A stretch of DNA of 64,000 bases, from positions 62,001 through 126,000 of the forward strand of contig WGNJ01000014.1 in assembly GCA_016124635.1 (NCBI GenBank), in the 5' to 3' direction. Made by a program: the position numbers and the translations under genes. A model generated the notes under the pieces. It made no database searches and was not told where the DNA came from. It was given only the letters and a program-made list of their open reading frames with translations. Numbering within the stretch: the first letter of the stretch is position 1; each line of letters begins with the position of its first letter. Below, in pieces: positions 55,021 to 63,166 of the stretch. This stretch comes from Alphaproteobacteria bacterium. Lineage in GTDB: Bacteria; Pseudomonadota; Alphaproteobacteria; Micropepsales; Micropepsaceae.

Positions 55021-55980
55021 ATGTTGTGTGTTCTCGCTTCCCCGCGCGTTCTGTGCCGAACGTTCATTGCCGCCGCCGCTTTGCTCCTATCAAGCTGCGA
55101 AGCCGCGCCGGAACGCCAGCAGATGCCGCCTCCCGTTGTTCAGGAGGCGCCTGTCGCCGTTGGGGATTCGGCGCAAGCGCAATTCAGCGCCGTCAAATGG
55201 CCGGCCGCGATTTCGGGGCCGAGCGTCATCGGCACCTATGCGCGCGGCTGTCTGGCGCGGGCCGAAGCACTGCCGCTCGATGGGCCTCATTGGGAGGTTA
55301 TGCGAACATCACGAAATCGCTACTGGGGCCACCCGACACTTGTTTCGTTCATCGAGCGGCTCGCCGAGCGCCAGAGCAAGTCGGGGTTGCCCGGCCTTTT
55401 GGTCGGCGATTTGGGCCAACCGCGAGGAGGCCCTTCGCCCACTGGTCACGCCTCGCACCAAATCGGCCTCGACGCCGACATCTGGTTGATGCCGATGCCC
55501 TCGCGCCGTTACGCGGACACAGAGCGTGAAACGACGCCTGCCCCTTCTATGCTCAAGCCGGGGACCATCGAAGTTGACCGCAAATTGTTCACGCGGGTTC
55601 AAATCGAGCTGATCAAGCACGCCGCGCAATTTACTGAAGTGGAGCGAATCTTCGTAAATCCGGGGATTAAGAAGGCGCTTTGCCGGAGCGCAGGCCGCGA
55701 TCGCGCTTGGCTTTCCAAAATTCGCCCTTGGCGCGGCCATGATGATCACATACATGTGCGGTTGCGGTGCCCTGCGGGGGAAACGATGTGCAAAGCACAG
55801 ACACCGCCACCTTCAGGCGATGGTTGCGGAGCGGAGTTAACATCATGGCTAACGAGCACAGACTGGAGAAAACCGGGGCCGGAGCCTCGAATGGAACCGA
55901 TCCCCATGAGCGCTCTCCCAGCGACCTGCACACAAGTGGTGCGGGCGCCGAGCGTCAGTCAAACGGCGGTGAACAGATGA
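55021..55980 (+). CDS. mepA: Penicillin-insensitive murein endopeptidase MepA
   Basis: A 319-residue lipoprotein. The signal has lipobox ALLLSSCEAA. The M74 peptidase domain contains GDLGQPRGGPSPTGHASHQIGLDADIWLMP (metal ligands His and Asp), ERIFVNPGIKKALC and the distal HDDHIHVRLRCP. It cuts DD and meso-DAP crosslinks in peptidoglycan. ATG 55021 was selected because it gives the lipoprotein signal. Its stop overlaps the start of a LuxR-type HTH gene (ATGA). Confidence 0.92.
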   Translation: MLCVLASPRVLCRTFIAAAALLLSSCEAAPERQQMPPPVVQEAPVAVGDSAQAQFSAVKWPAAISGPSVIGTYARGCLARAEALPLDGPHWEVMRTSRNRYWGHPTLVSFIERLAERQSKSGLPGLLVGDLGQPRGGPSPTGHASHQIGLDADIWLMPMPSRRYADTERETTPAPSMLKPGTIEVDRKLFTRVQIELIKHAAQFTEVERIFVNPGIKKALCRSAGRDRAWLSKIRPWRGHDDHIHVRLRCPAGETMCKAQTPPPSGDGCGAELTSWLTSTDWRKPGPEPRMEPIPMSALPATCTQVVRAPSVSQTAVNR

Positions 55981-56201
55981 ACTTGCCTCAATTGGCTGAG
56001 CGCGACCGCCAGTGCCTGCGTCTGCTGGCTGACGGCTACAAGGATGAGGACATTGCCACGCGTCTCGGCATCGCGGCGCGCACGGTTCGCTTCCACATCG
56101 ACAAGGTCAAGCGCGCCTTCGGTGCCACGAGCCGCGTACACATGATCGCGCTGGCGATCCGTGCCAATATGCTCAGTGTCGTCTTTTGCGTGGCGACGTA
56201 G
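55977..56201 (+). CDS. Stand-alone LuxR-type HTH protein
   Basis: A 74-residue protein formed almost only of a LuxR/GerE HTH: LPQLAERDRQCLRLLADGYKDEDIATRLGIAARTVRFHIDKVKRAFGATSRVHMIALA. No receiver or ligand domain precedes it if translation begins at ATG 55977, which overlaps the mepA stop. Longer in-frame starts (55767, 55845) lie within mepA and give a low-complexity N-terminus. A DNA-binding regulator coupled to a murein endopeptidase is unusual. Confidence 0.75.
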   Translation: MNLPQLAERDRQCLRLLADGYKDEDIATRLGIAARTVRFHIDKVKRAFGATSRVHMIALAIRANMLSVVFCVAT

Positions 56202-56378
56202 CCGCCCGACGACGTCGAACTGGCTACATCAAACGCCGGGGCTCAATCTGCCTGACGAAATGAGCCGCTTGGCGCGCCCCAGGTCTGGCCTGGATTACGC
56301 CCCCTCGATAGTCCGGGGCGGAAAGCATAGGGGGCATCAGCCCTTGAGAATTACGTATTCTCATGCTCAATCCGACGA

Positions 56379-57722
56379 ATGGATGAGACCGACCGCCGCA
56401 AAGCGGTGATCGCGGCGCGCGAAACCGACATTGAACGCTGGCGTGATCCCAAGCAGCTCGAGGCCGCATGGGAGGCGCGCGCTGTCGTCGCCGCTCAACT
56501 GATCCCGGCGGGGATGCGTGTGGCGGATATCGGGTGTGGCGCGATGCGCCTCGAGGCGCATTTGCCTTTCGCGTGCACCTACGTGCCGAGCGACGTCGTC
56601 AAACGGGACGAGCGCACGGTCGTCGCCGATCTGAACGCCGCGGACCTTCCAGAGGAGTTTCTGCCCGGCGTCGACATCGTCGCGATGCTCGGGGTCTGGG
56701 AATATCTCTACAATCCGGAACGGACGTTCGCGGCGCTCGCGCGCGCCGGCAAGCCGCTGGTCACCAGCTACTGCGCCGTGGACCTTGCGCCGCATTTCGA
56801 TCGGGGCGCGCTGGGCTGGGTCAATGAAATGACGGGCGACCAGTTTGTGGCTCTAGCCGCCGCTCACGGCTATCGCGCCGTCGTTCGTCAGCAGATCGAT
56901 GCGGCGCAGTGCCTATTCAAGTTCGAACGCACGCAGGCGCCGGTCCGGCCGCAGCGCAAACGCGTGCATGTTCTATCTTATTACAACGCACCGAATTTCG
57001 GTGACCGACTCGGCTTCCATCAGTTGAGCGAGCTCATGCCGGCGCATGCCGACGTCACCTGGGGCACGCACGCGCCGTTCACGCCCGTCCAGGAGAACAC
57101 GGATCTGCTCATCATTGGGATCGGCAATAGTCTCTTCAAAGGGCTGCTGACCGAAGACCTCTTCAAGGCGACGGAGCGAGCCAAAAAGACGATCGGCATC
57201 TTTGGAACGCAATATCGCGAGAGCCTGCCGCCCGATCTGCTCGCAAGGTTGCTCGACAGATTGGATCACTGGTTCGCGCGCTACGAAGACGACATTCGTC
57301 TCTACGCACGCGGCCGGGAAAACGTTTCGCACCTCGGCGATTGGCTGATCAATTCCTTTCCGATGGCGCGCGGCACGATCGAGCGGCGCATGACCGTGCC
57401 GCACGACATCATCACGAAGGAGTTCCCGCTCGACCGGTTGATCCAATTCATTCAGCAGCATCGCAGCGTCTTCTCCGCCCGCCTGCACCCGCTGCTCTGT
57501 GCGCTTACCAGCGCCGAAGAGGTGGCCTATCAAGAGCAGCGCGAATTGCCGGGCAGCTCCGCCGCGTCCGGCAAGTTCGCTTCGATGCTGTTCGACATTT
57601 TCGGGCGCACATACCCTGAGGGCAGCTTCTGGCAGGTCGACCGCGAATGCGTCGCCGCCTACAAGGCGAAGGTCAGCGCGAACACCGATGCGCTGCGAAG
57701 CCGCTTGAACGCCTTGCTTTAG
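56379..57722 (+). CDS. Fusion of SAM methyltransferase-like and polysaccharide pyruvyltransferase-like domains
   Basis: A 447-residue protein. The N-terminal part (about 1-185) has a Rossmann methyltransferase look: MRVADIGCGAMRLEAHLP with the SAM loop, VADLNAADLPEEFLPGVDIVAMLGVWEYL and so on. From about residue 198 (VHVLSYYNAPNFGDRLGFHQLSELMP) it resembles the polysaccharide pyruvyltransferase/CsaB fold, with NTDLLIIGIGNSLFKG, IGIFGTQYRE, SVFSARLHPLLCALTSAEEVAYQEQRE. This could be a cell-surface sugar-modifying enzyme. The order of the domains in one chain is unusual. It is followed by tRNA-Ser on the opposite strand. Confidence 0.75.
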   Translation: MDETDRRKAVIAARETDIERWRDPKQLEAAWEARAVVAAQLIPAGMRVADIGCGAMRLEAHLPFACTYVPSDVVKRDERTVVADLNAADLPEEFLPGVDIVAMLGVWEYLYNPERTFAALARAGKPLVTSYCAVDLAPHFDRGALGWVNEMTGDQFVALAAAHGYRAVVRQQIDAAQCLFKFERTQAPVRPQRKRVHVLSYYNAPNFGDRLGFHQLSELMPAHADVTWGTHAPFTPVQENTDLLIIGIGNSLFKGLLTEDLFKATERAKKTIGIFGTQYRESLPPDLLARLLDRLDHWFARYEDDIRLYARGRENVSHLGDWLINSFPMARGTIERRMTVPHDIITKEFPLDRLIQFIQQHRSVFSARLHPLLCALTSAEEVAYQEQRELPGSSAASGKFASMLFDIFGRTYPEGSFWQVDRECVAAYKAKVSANTDALRSRLNALL

Positions 57723-57726
57723 CGAC

Positions 57727-57816
57727 TGGCGGATGGGGTGAGATTCGAACTCACGGTGGGCGTGAACCCACGCCGGTTTTCAAGACCGGTGCCTTAAACC
57801 GCTCGGCCACCCATCC
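57727..57816 (-). tRNA. tRNA-Ser, anticodon UGA
   Basis: A class II tRNA of 90 bases including a genome-encoded CCA (57727-57729). The acceptor arm pairs ggatgg (57811-57816 as ccatcc on the plus strand) with 57731-57736. The anticodon loop reads cttgaaa, giving UGA. A long variable arm (cgtgggttcacgcccacc region) and T-loop gttcgaatc are present. All features of tRNA-Ser are seen. Confidence 0.97.
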
Positions 57817-58238
57817 AGCTAAGGAACGCTGCATACCAGGCCGGCGCGACAAATTCAAAGCGCGGGAACCGGCCGTGGCAACTGAGATTTCGACCGCAGG
57901 CGCGATCCGTATACGGACGAAAAGTTCGAAGTCGGGCTCGCGCGCGAAGGCAAGCAAAAAAGTTCAATCGGCGCTAATCATATGACGATTTTGCGCGTCA
58001 CATCTCACGCGGTTTTAACTTGCCAAGCGAAAAACGCCGCCGCTATCTTCCGCCCGCGACTGGCTTTGACGTAAAGAAGAGTAACCGACGTGCCGTGCAA
58101 ATCCTTGCCTCGCCGCTCCAGGCCTGCAGCCGGGGTCAACGACCGCTCTGCAACTCCCGCTCGATAAGTCATGCGCATGAAGGGCACGTTCGTGGGTCGT
58201 CCGCGAGCGGCTCAAAACTCTTGAAGGAATGGACGTAA
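57817..58238. other. Intergenic stretch before cspA (422 bases)
   Basis: No supported protein gene. It holds the tRNA-Ser promoter on the minus strand and the cspA promoter. Cold-shock genes often have long structured 5-prime leaders, so part of this may be such a leader. A clear aaggaatgg sequence lies just upstream of the cspA ATG. Open frames here have Arg/Ser-rich random-like composition. Confidence 0.5.
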
Positions 58239-58448
58239 ATGACGAATGGCGTAGTCAAGTTCTTCAACACCTCAAAGGGCTTCGGCTTCATCGCGCCGGA
58301 CGGCGGCGGCAAGGATGTGTTCGTTCACATCACGGCGCTTCAGCGGAGCGGGCTGCAATCCCTTGAGGAAGGCCAGAAGGTGAGCTTCGAGGTCGCGCCC
58401 GGCCGTGATGGCCGTATGGCGGCAGATCGCCTCAAAGTGCTGTCGTAG
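58239..58448 (+). CDS. cspA: Cold-shock protein (CspA family)
   Basis: A 69-residue single cold-shock domain. RNP1 is [10 protein letters not shown] and RNP2 is [10 protein letters not shown], then [16 protein letters not shown]. It binds single-stranded RNA/DNA and melts RNA structure. A perfect terminator follows at 58482. The start has a good ribosome-binding sequence. Length and domain are normal. Confidence 0.97.
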   Translation: MTNGVVKFFNTSKGFGFIAPDGGGKDVFVHITALQRSGLQSLEEGQKVSFEVAPGRDGRMAADRLKVLS

Positions 58449-58481
58449 AACTGGCGCGCGTCCAACGCGCGGAACTTGCGA

Positions 58482-58508
58482 CGGACCGCGAAAGCGGTCC
58501 GTTTTTTT
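58482..58508 (+). terminator. Terminator of cspA, overlapping the end of the convergent gene
   Basis: Perfect eight-base arms cggaccgc (58482-58489) and gcggtccg (58494-58501) with a gaaa loop, then seven T (58502-58508). The T-run runs into the stop codon of the minus-strand membrane protein gene (58507-58509). Confidence 0.93.
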
Positions 58509-59787
58509 ATGCGCCGACGAATTGCATCGCGATGAGCGCCGCAATTGCTGCGAGTGCGGAACCGATTAGCGCAACTCCGGCGCGGAGCCCGAGCGCCCTG
58601 CTTCCGCGCACATAAGCGATCACGACTTTTACGACGCTGTTGGCACTGAGGGCGGTGACGATCGCGATCGCCGCCGAATCGACGCTTGGCGCATCCGCCT
58701 CGCCGCCCGCAATCGTGCTCACCGACACGGTTGCCGCGTCGACATCGACGCCGCCGGCAACGAGCGACGACGCAATCATCCCAAAATCGCCCGCATAGAC
58801 TTCGGCATAGTGGCCGACGAGCAGCGCAATGATCACCACCGCGATGAATTCGAATGCCATGAGGAGCTGATCGGGATTGCCGAAAGGAAGCTCGCGCCCT
58901 TGGGCCTCCGAGGTCGCGCGTCGAAACAAGAGCGCGGCGACGGCCGCGGCCGTCACGGCGCCGGCGATGGCTGGAACGGCAACCGGCTGCAGCACGCGCA
59001 CGTTCAGTATCGCCACCAAGATCGCCGTTCGTACAAACATCACGGCTTGAGCAGCTGCGATCGAAGCAGCAAGTAGAGGCGCGGCGTCTTTGTGCTCGCG
59101 CACGGCTTGCGCGGCGTTCAGCGTCACGGCGGTCGACGACATAAAGCCGCCGATGAATCCGAGCAGCATTGCTCCGCGTCTCGGACCGGCCGCCCTCATG
59201 GCGATGTAGCCGAGAAGGCCCAAGAAGCCGATGACGACGACAGCCCACAGCAAGTTGTAGGGATTGAGCACGCCGCCCGGCCCATAACCTCGGTCGGGCA
59301 TTGCGGGTAGCAGCACCGCGGCGACCAGCAGCAGCTTGACCCCGGCGGTCATCTCGAAGTCCTGGATGCGGCGCAGTAACGCATGCAGTTGCGGCTTGAA
59401 GTCGAGCAACGCGATCATGATCGCGCCGATGATGCCGGCCGCGAGCATCGCGCCCAGACCTGCCAACGCGCCGGCGACGAACGTCAACAAAGCCGCTGTT
59501 TCTGTCGTAGCGCCGTGATCGTGGTGCTCGCCCCGTTGGCTGGTGACGTAGAGCGTCACGATCAACGCGCTGATGCCAAGTGCGAGCGCCGCCAGGAACC
59601 AAACCCCGGCAATCGAAACCGAAAGCCCGCCTGCAGCGCCCGCCAGCGCCAGAAGCGCGAATGTGCGCAGACCGGCTTGCCGCTCGCCTTCGACCTCGTC
59701 GCGCTGTTTCCAGCCACGCTCGATGCCGACGCCGATCCCGACGCCAAGCGCCACCGCAAGCCGGAGATAGAGATCGAGATCGTTCAT
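58507..59787 (-). CDS. MgtC/SapB and DUF4010 membrane protein
   Basis: A 426-residue protein with about twelve membrane helices. The N-terminal MgtC/SapB-like part has LRLAVALGVGIGVGIERGWKQRD and RTFALLALAGAAGGLS; the rest matches the DUF4010 group (GALAGLGAMLAAGIIGAIMIALLDFKPQLHALLRRI, LLGFIGGFMSSTAVTLNAAQ). Such proteins are linked to magnesium or stress tolerance, but the activity is not settled. It stands alone on the minus strand, convergent with cspA. Confidence 0.85.
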   Translation of the reverse strand: MNDLDLYLRLAVALGVGIGVGIERGWKQRDEVEGERQAGLRTFALLALAGAAGGLSVSIAGVWFLAALALGISALIVTLYVTSQRGEHHDHGATTETAALLTFVAGALAGLGAMLAAGIIGAIMIALLDFKPQLHALLRRIQDFEMTAGVKLLLVAAVLLPAMPDRGYGPGGVLNPYNLLWAVVVIGFLGLLGYIAMRAAGPRRGAMLLGFIGGFMSSTAVTLNAAQAVREHKDAAPLLAASIAAAQAVMFVRTAILVAILNVRVLQPVAVPAIAGAVTAAAVAALLFRRATSEAQGRELPFGNPDQLLMAFEFIAVVIIALLVGHYAEVYAGDFGMIASSLVAGGVDVDAATVSVSTIAGGEADAPSVDSAAIAIVTALSANSVVKVVIAYVRGSRALGLRAGVALIGSALAAIAALIAMQFVGA

Positions 59788-59895
59788 TTGTTCCAGCGCA
59801 CCCGCAGCCTTGTGCGCATGTTATCGCACGAGGTGCGCCGCGGTCGAACTGCAATGCGGGGTTTGGCTTGCGCGCGAATGAGGTAAGGTTGCCGC

Positions 59896-61401
59896 ATGCC
59901 GATGCCTGACAATCTCATCGTCGTCCTCCTCGATAGCCTGAACCGGCACATGCTGGGCAGCTACGGCTCCCGCGAGTTCGCGACACCGAACATCGATTGC
60001 TTTGCGCAGACCGCCTGCCGATTCACCAAACACTACGCCGGTTCCCTGCCCTGCATGCCGGCGCGCCACGACATCCTCTGCGGCGCCTGGGATTTTCTCT
60101 GGCGGCCCTGGGGCTCGGTCGAAATCTGGGAAGACGCAATCACTCATCCGCTGCGACGGGCCGGCGTGGTGACGCAGCTGATCTCAGACCACCCTCATCT
60201 CTTCGAAACGGGCGGTGAGAATTATCACGTCGACTTCACCGCCTGGGATTATCAGCGCGGCCACGAAGGCGACGCTTGGAAGACGGTTCCCGACCCAAGC
60301 TGGGCCGGCGCACCACGCTTCTTCCGCCCACACATGCCTTATGACAATTCGCGCGGCTGGTTTCGCGGCGAAAAGGATTTTCCGGGGCCGAAGACGATGG
60401 CGGCGGCGGCGCGTTGGCTCGACCAGAACGCCGGCAAGCACAAGCGCTTCATGCTCTTCGTCGACGAGTTCGATCCGCATGAGCCGTTCGACACGCCGGA
60501 ACCCTACGCCTCCATGTACGACAAGGATTGGCAGGGCCCACATCTGATCTGGCCGCCATACATGAAAGGCGCGCTCGCCAAAGGCACTATCGACGAACGC
60601 CAAGCGCAGCAGATCCGGGCGCAATACGGCGCCAAGCTCACGATGATCGACGCTTGGTTCGGCCGCGTGCTCGATGCCGTCGAGCGCAACAAGCTCGGTC
60701 CGTCGACGGCGATCATCCTCTGCACCGACCACGGCCACTATCTCGGCGAGAAAGACATTTGGGGTAAGCCGGCGGTGCCCATCTACGACACGCTCGGCCG
60801 TATTCCTCTCATGATCTCATGGCCCGGCATTGCGCCGCGCCCGATCGACGTACTGACGACAAGCGTCGATCTCTTCGCCACCATCGCAGACGTGTTCGCT
60901 GTTTCGGTGCGCCAGCGCACGCATGGCCGTTCGCTCGTTCCGCTGCTCGAGCAATCCGCGCAAAGCGTGCGCGACTGGGCGTTGATGGGGGTCTGGGGCC
61001 GCGAGGTGCACATCACCGACGGCCGCTTGAAATATGCGCGCGCGCCGGCGGACAAGAACGCGCCGCTATCGATGTGGTCGAACCGTTGGTCAACCATGCC
61101 GACACACGTGCTCTCGCGCCAACAGGAGCTGCCGCTCCCCGACGAGCGCGCCGAACTCGCGCGGATGCCCGGCAGCCGAGTTCCGGTGATCCGCCAGCTC
61201 TGGGATGAAAGCGACGCACTGCCCTTCTGGGCCTGGGCAAAGTTCAGCGGCAATCATCTCTTCGACACGGCCAACGACCCGGGCGAGGATGAAAATCAAG
61301 TCGGCAACGCCGATGAAACGCGCATGATCGAGATGCTGCGCCACGCGCTTCGCGAGGTCGAAGCGCCGGAGGAGCAATTCAAACGGCTGGGCCTGACTTA
61401 G
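59896..61401 (+). CDS. Sulfatase / alkaline-phosphatase superfamily hydrolase
   Basis: A 501-residue enzyme without a signal peptide. NLIVVLLDSLNRHMLGSYGSREFATPNIDCFAQ gives the metal-binding start. The formylglycine site CxPxR reads CMPARHDIL, so the Cys is present for activation. Later motifs FVDEFDPHEPFD and CTDHGHYLGEKDIWGK (second metal site) are complete. The substrate is an organic sulfate or phosphonate ester. The lack of a signal peptide suggests cytoplasmic use. Its last 23 bases overlap the convergent NAT gene. Confidence 0.92.
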   Translation: MPMPDNLIVVLLDSLNRHMLGSYGSREFATPNIDCFAQTACRFTKHYAGSLPCMPARHDILCGAWDFLWRPWGSVEIWEDAITHPLRRAGVVTQLISDHPHLFETGGENYHVDFTAWDYQRGHEGDAWKTVPDPSWAGAPRFFRPHMPYDNSRGWFRGEKDFPGPKTMAAAARWLDQNAGKHKRFMLFVDEFDPHEPFDTPEPYASMYDKDWQGPHLIWPPYMKGALAKGTIDERQAQQIRAQYGAKLTMIDAWFGRVLDAVERNKLGPSTAIILCTDHGHYLGEKDIWGKPAVPIYDTLGRIPLMISWPGIAPRPIDVLTTSVDLFATIADVFAVSVRQRTHGRSLVPLLEQSAQSVRDWALMGVWGREVHITDGRLKYARAPADKNAPLSMWSNRWSTMPTHVLSRQQELPLPDERAELARMPGSRVPVIRQLWDESDALPFWAWAKFSGNHLFDTANDPGEDENQVGNADETRMIEMLRHALREVEAPEEQFKRLGLT

Positions 61402-62200
61402 AACCAAACAGTTCCTCATGGCGGGCAACGATCTTCGGCCAAAGCGCTTGTGCTTGGGGCAGATCGAGCTCGAATTCGCTTTTCAGTGTTCCGACATAGT
61501 CGTCGGCCGAATTGATCAGCCGCTCGCTGGTTCCCTCCGGCGTCAGCACCTTGAGAGAGCGGCCGCGCATCATCGCCAGCCGATCCCGCACGCGCCGCTG
61601 CACGACGGCATTCGTGACGAAAGGCGATTCCCGCGACGTTTGCAGCCATTCGCTCTTAGCGACGAGCTGCGATCGTTCGGCCGGCTTCTCTTCGAAATCG
61701 AATGACGTCGCGCCTCCGGCCGGATGATTGTGAAAGCGCCACCAGCCGCCGCCCAAATCCTCCAACCGGTAGCTGAGAAAGTCGTGTTGAAAGACGTGCT
61801 CCGCGATGGGTACGGGCTCGAGCAATCCATCGCCGAACCCGACGTCGGCGAGATAAGGCTTGTCGACATCGACGCGCAGAACGAGGTGGTTGCCGATGTT
61901 CGCGTCGCCCACGACGGCACGCATGACGGCGCCCGCCATGCGCGTCACTTTGAAGCCGATCTCTTCGAGCGCCCAGCTGAGCAAGCCGTTCATCTCGTAG
62001 CACCAGCCGCCGCGGCGCTGCGTCACAAGCTTCTCGAATACAGGCTCGATGGCGATGCTGACCGGCCGCCCGAATTGCACGTCCAGGTTCTCGTACGGGA
62101 TATGCTCGAGATGAAGCCGATGGACTTCGCAAAGCGTGTCCAAGTCAGCGCGCGCGGTGCCGCGGAATCCAATCCGGTCGAGATAGGCTTGTAGTTGCAT
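61379..62200 (-). CDS. Arylamine N-acetyltransferase
   Basis: A 273-residue NAT. The catalytic triad is visible: Cys in QRRGGWCYEMNGLLSWAL (near residue 72), His in NHLVLRVDV, Asp in ADVGFGDG. The start LDRIGFRGTARADLDTLCEVHRLHLEHIPYENLDVQFGRP is the family signature. It uses acetyl-CoA to acetylate arylamines and hydrazines. The end is convergent and overlaps the sulfatase gene. Confidence 0.95.
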   Translation of the reverse strand: MQLQAYLDRIGFRGTARADLDTLCEVHRLHLEHIPYENLDVQFGRPVSIAIEPVFEKLVTQRRGGWCYEMNGLLSWALEEIGFKVTRMAGAVMRAVVGDANIGNHLVLRVDVDKPYLADVGFGDGLLEPVPIAEHVFQHDFLSYRLEDLGGGWWRFHNHPAGGATSFDFEEKPAERSQLVAKSEWLQTSRESPFVTNAVVQRRVRDRLAMMRGRSLKVLTPEGTSERLINSADDYVGTLKSEFELDLPQAQALWPKIVARHEELFGSKSGPAV

Positions 62201-62276
62201 GCTCGCAGGCTACAGCGCTTCTCTCAGATGCGTCCACCTTTGCGTCGCTTCTCGCCGCCGCCAATCCATGCAGAAA

Positions 62277-62295
62277 GAGCTTCTAACAGAAGCTC
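62277..62295 (-). terminator. Hairpin after the DUF533 gene
   Basis: Perfect eight-base arms gagcttct (62277-62284) and agaagctc (62288-62295) with a three-base loop. Read on the minus strand it is followed by tttctgc. It lies 30 bases after the DUF533 stop and may end that transcript; the T-run is short. Confidence 0.5.
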
Positions 62296-62324
62296 AAAGC
62301 CGATCCCGAGCAGATCGCCGATCA

Positions 62325-63017
62325 TCAACGCTGCCCGATCTGCTTGTTCAGTTCGTCGACGAACGCTTGATCGAGGTTCATCCGTTGCGCCAAGCGGGAC
62401 AGATAATCGCGTTCCTTGTCGTTCGCTGCGTCGACGACCAGCGCGGACGCGGCGTAGAGCTGCGCCGCGACTTCGCGGCTTGTCGCGAGCTTGGCGACAT
62501 CGTCGACGTCGAGCGGCTTGGCGAGCTCGGAAAGCACGAAGGATTTTTCTTCCGGCGTAAGGCCTTCTTGCTCCATCTCGCCGAAGATCCGGCTGCTTTC
62601 GCTTTGATCGACCTCACCGTCTGCCTTCGCGGCGGCGATCATCGCGGTCAGGACCGCGGTGCCGAGTTGGTTCTGATGACCGGCCGGCGCGTCGGGAGAG
62701 GCAAAGCCCGACCCAGGCGGCGGTGTCTGCGCGCTCGAGCCCGTGAGCAGATCGTTCACGCCTGGCAGGTTAGAGAGGATGCCGCCTGCTGCCGCACGAA
62801 ATCCGGATTGCCGCTGCTCCGGCGGAAGCTGCCCCTGCTGCTGCTGATAGCGTTGATAGGCCTGGTACGCGAGCGTTCCCACAAGCGCGAGCCCGCCGAT
62901 CCGCGCAATTCCGCCCAGACCGCCCCGCCGCAGGAGCGAAGAGCCGAGCGCGCCGGCGATGACGCCGGTCGCCACACCGCTGTTCAAGAACCGGTCGAGC
63001 AGTTTGGGTGCATCCAT
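62325..63017 (-). CDS. DUF533 (TerB-like) inner membrane protein
   Basis: A 230-residue protein. The N-terminal part has hydrophobic stretches (GVATGVIAGALGSSLL, IGGLALVGTLAYQAYQRYQ) and a Gln/Pro-rich linker. The C-terminal half is a TerB-like helical domain: LLTAMIAAAKADGEVDQSESSRIFGEME, LDVDDVAKLATSREVAAQLYAASALVVDAANDKERDYLSRLAQRMNLD. It resembles E. coli YebE. Function unknown. ATG 63017 was chosen. Divergent from the ligase gene at 63167. Confidence 0.9.
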   Translation of the reverse strand: MDAPKLLDRFLNSGVATGVIAGALGSSLLRRGGLGGIARIGGLALVGTLAYQAYQRYQQQQGQLPPEQRQSGFRAAAGGILSNLPGVNDLLTGSSAQTPPPGSGFASPDAPAGHQNQLGTAVLTAMIAAAKADGEVDQSESSRIFGEMEQEGLTPEEKSFVLSELAKPLDVDDVAKLATSREVAAQLYAASALVVDAANDKERDYLSRLAQRMNLDQAFVDELNKQIGQR

Positions 63018-63166
63018 GATTGTCCTAAGCCTCGCGGAAAATGCCACCAACACATTGGGGTTTTTGCGCTTGGTTCAATAGCTGGCAAGGCCCCTCGACG
63101 CCAATAGAACGAGGAGTTATTCGAAAGGCGGCCGATACCCTTACGCCTGCCTCCAGAGGATACGCG

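Noticed and set aside
58020-58238. 72-codon frame directly upstream of cspA
   Set aside because: Random-like composition in what is probably the cspA promoter and leader.
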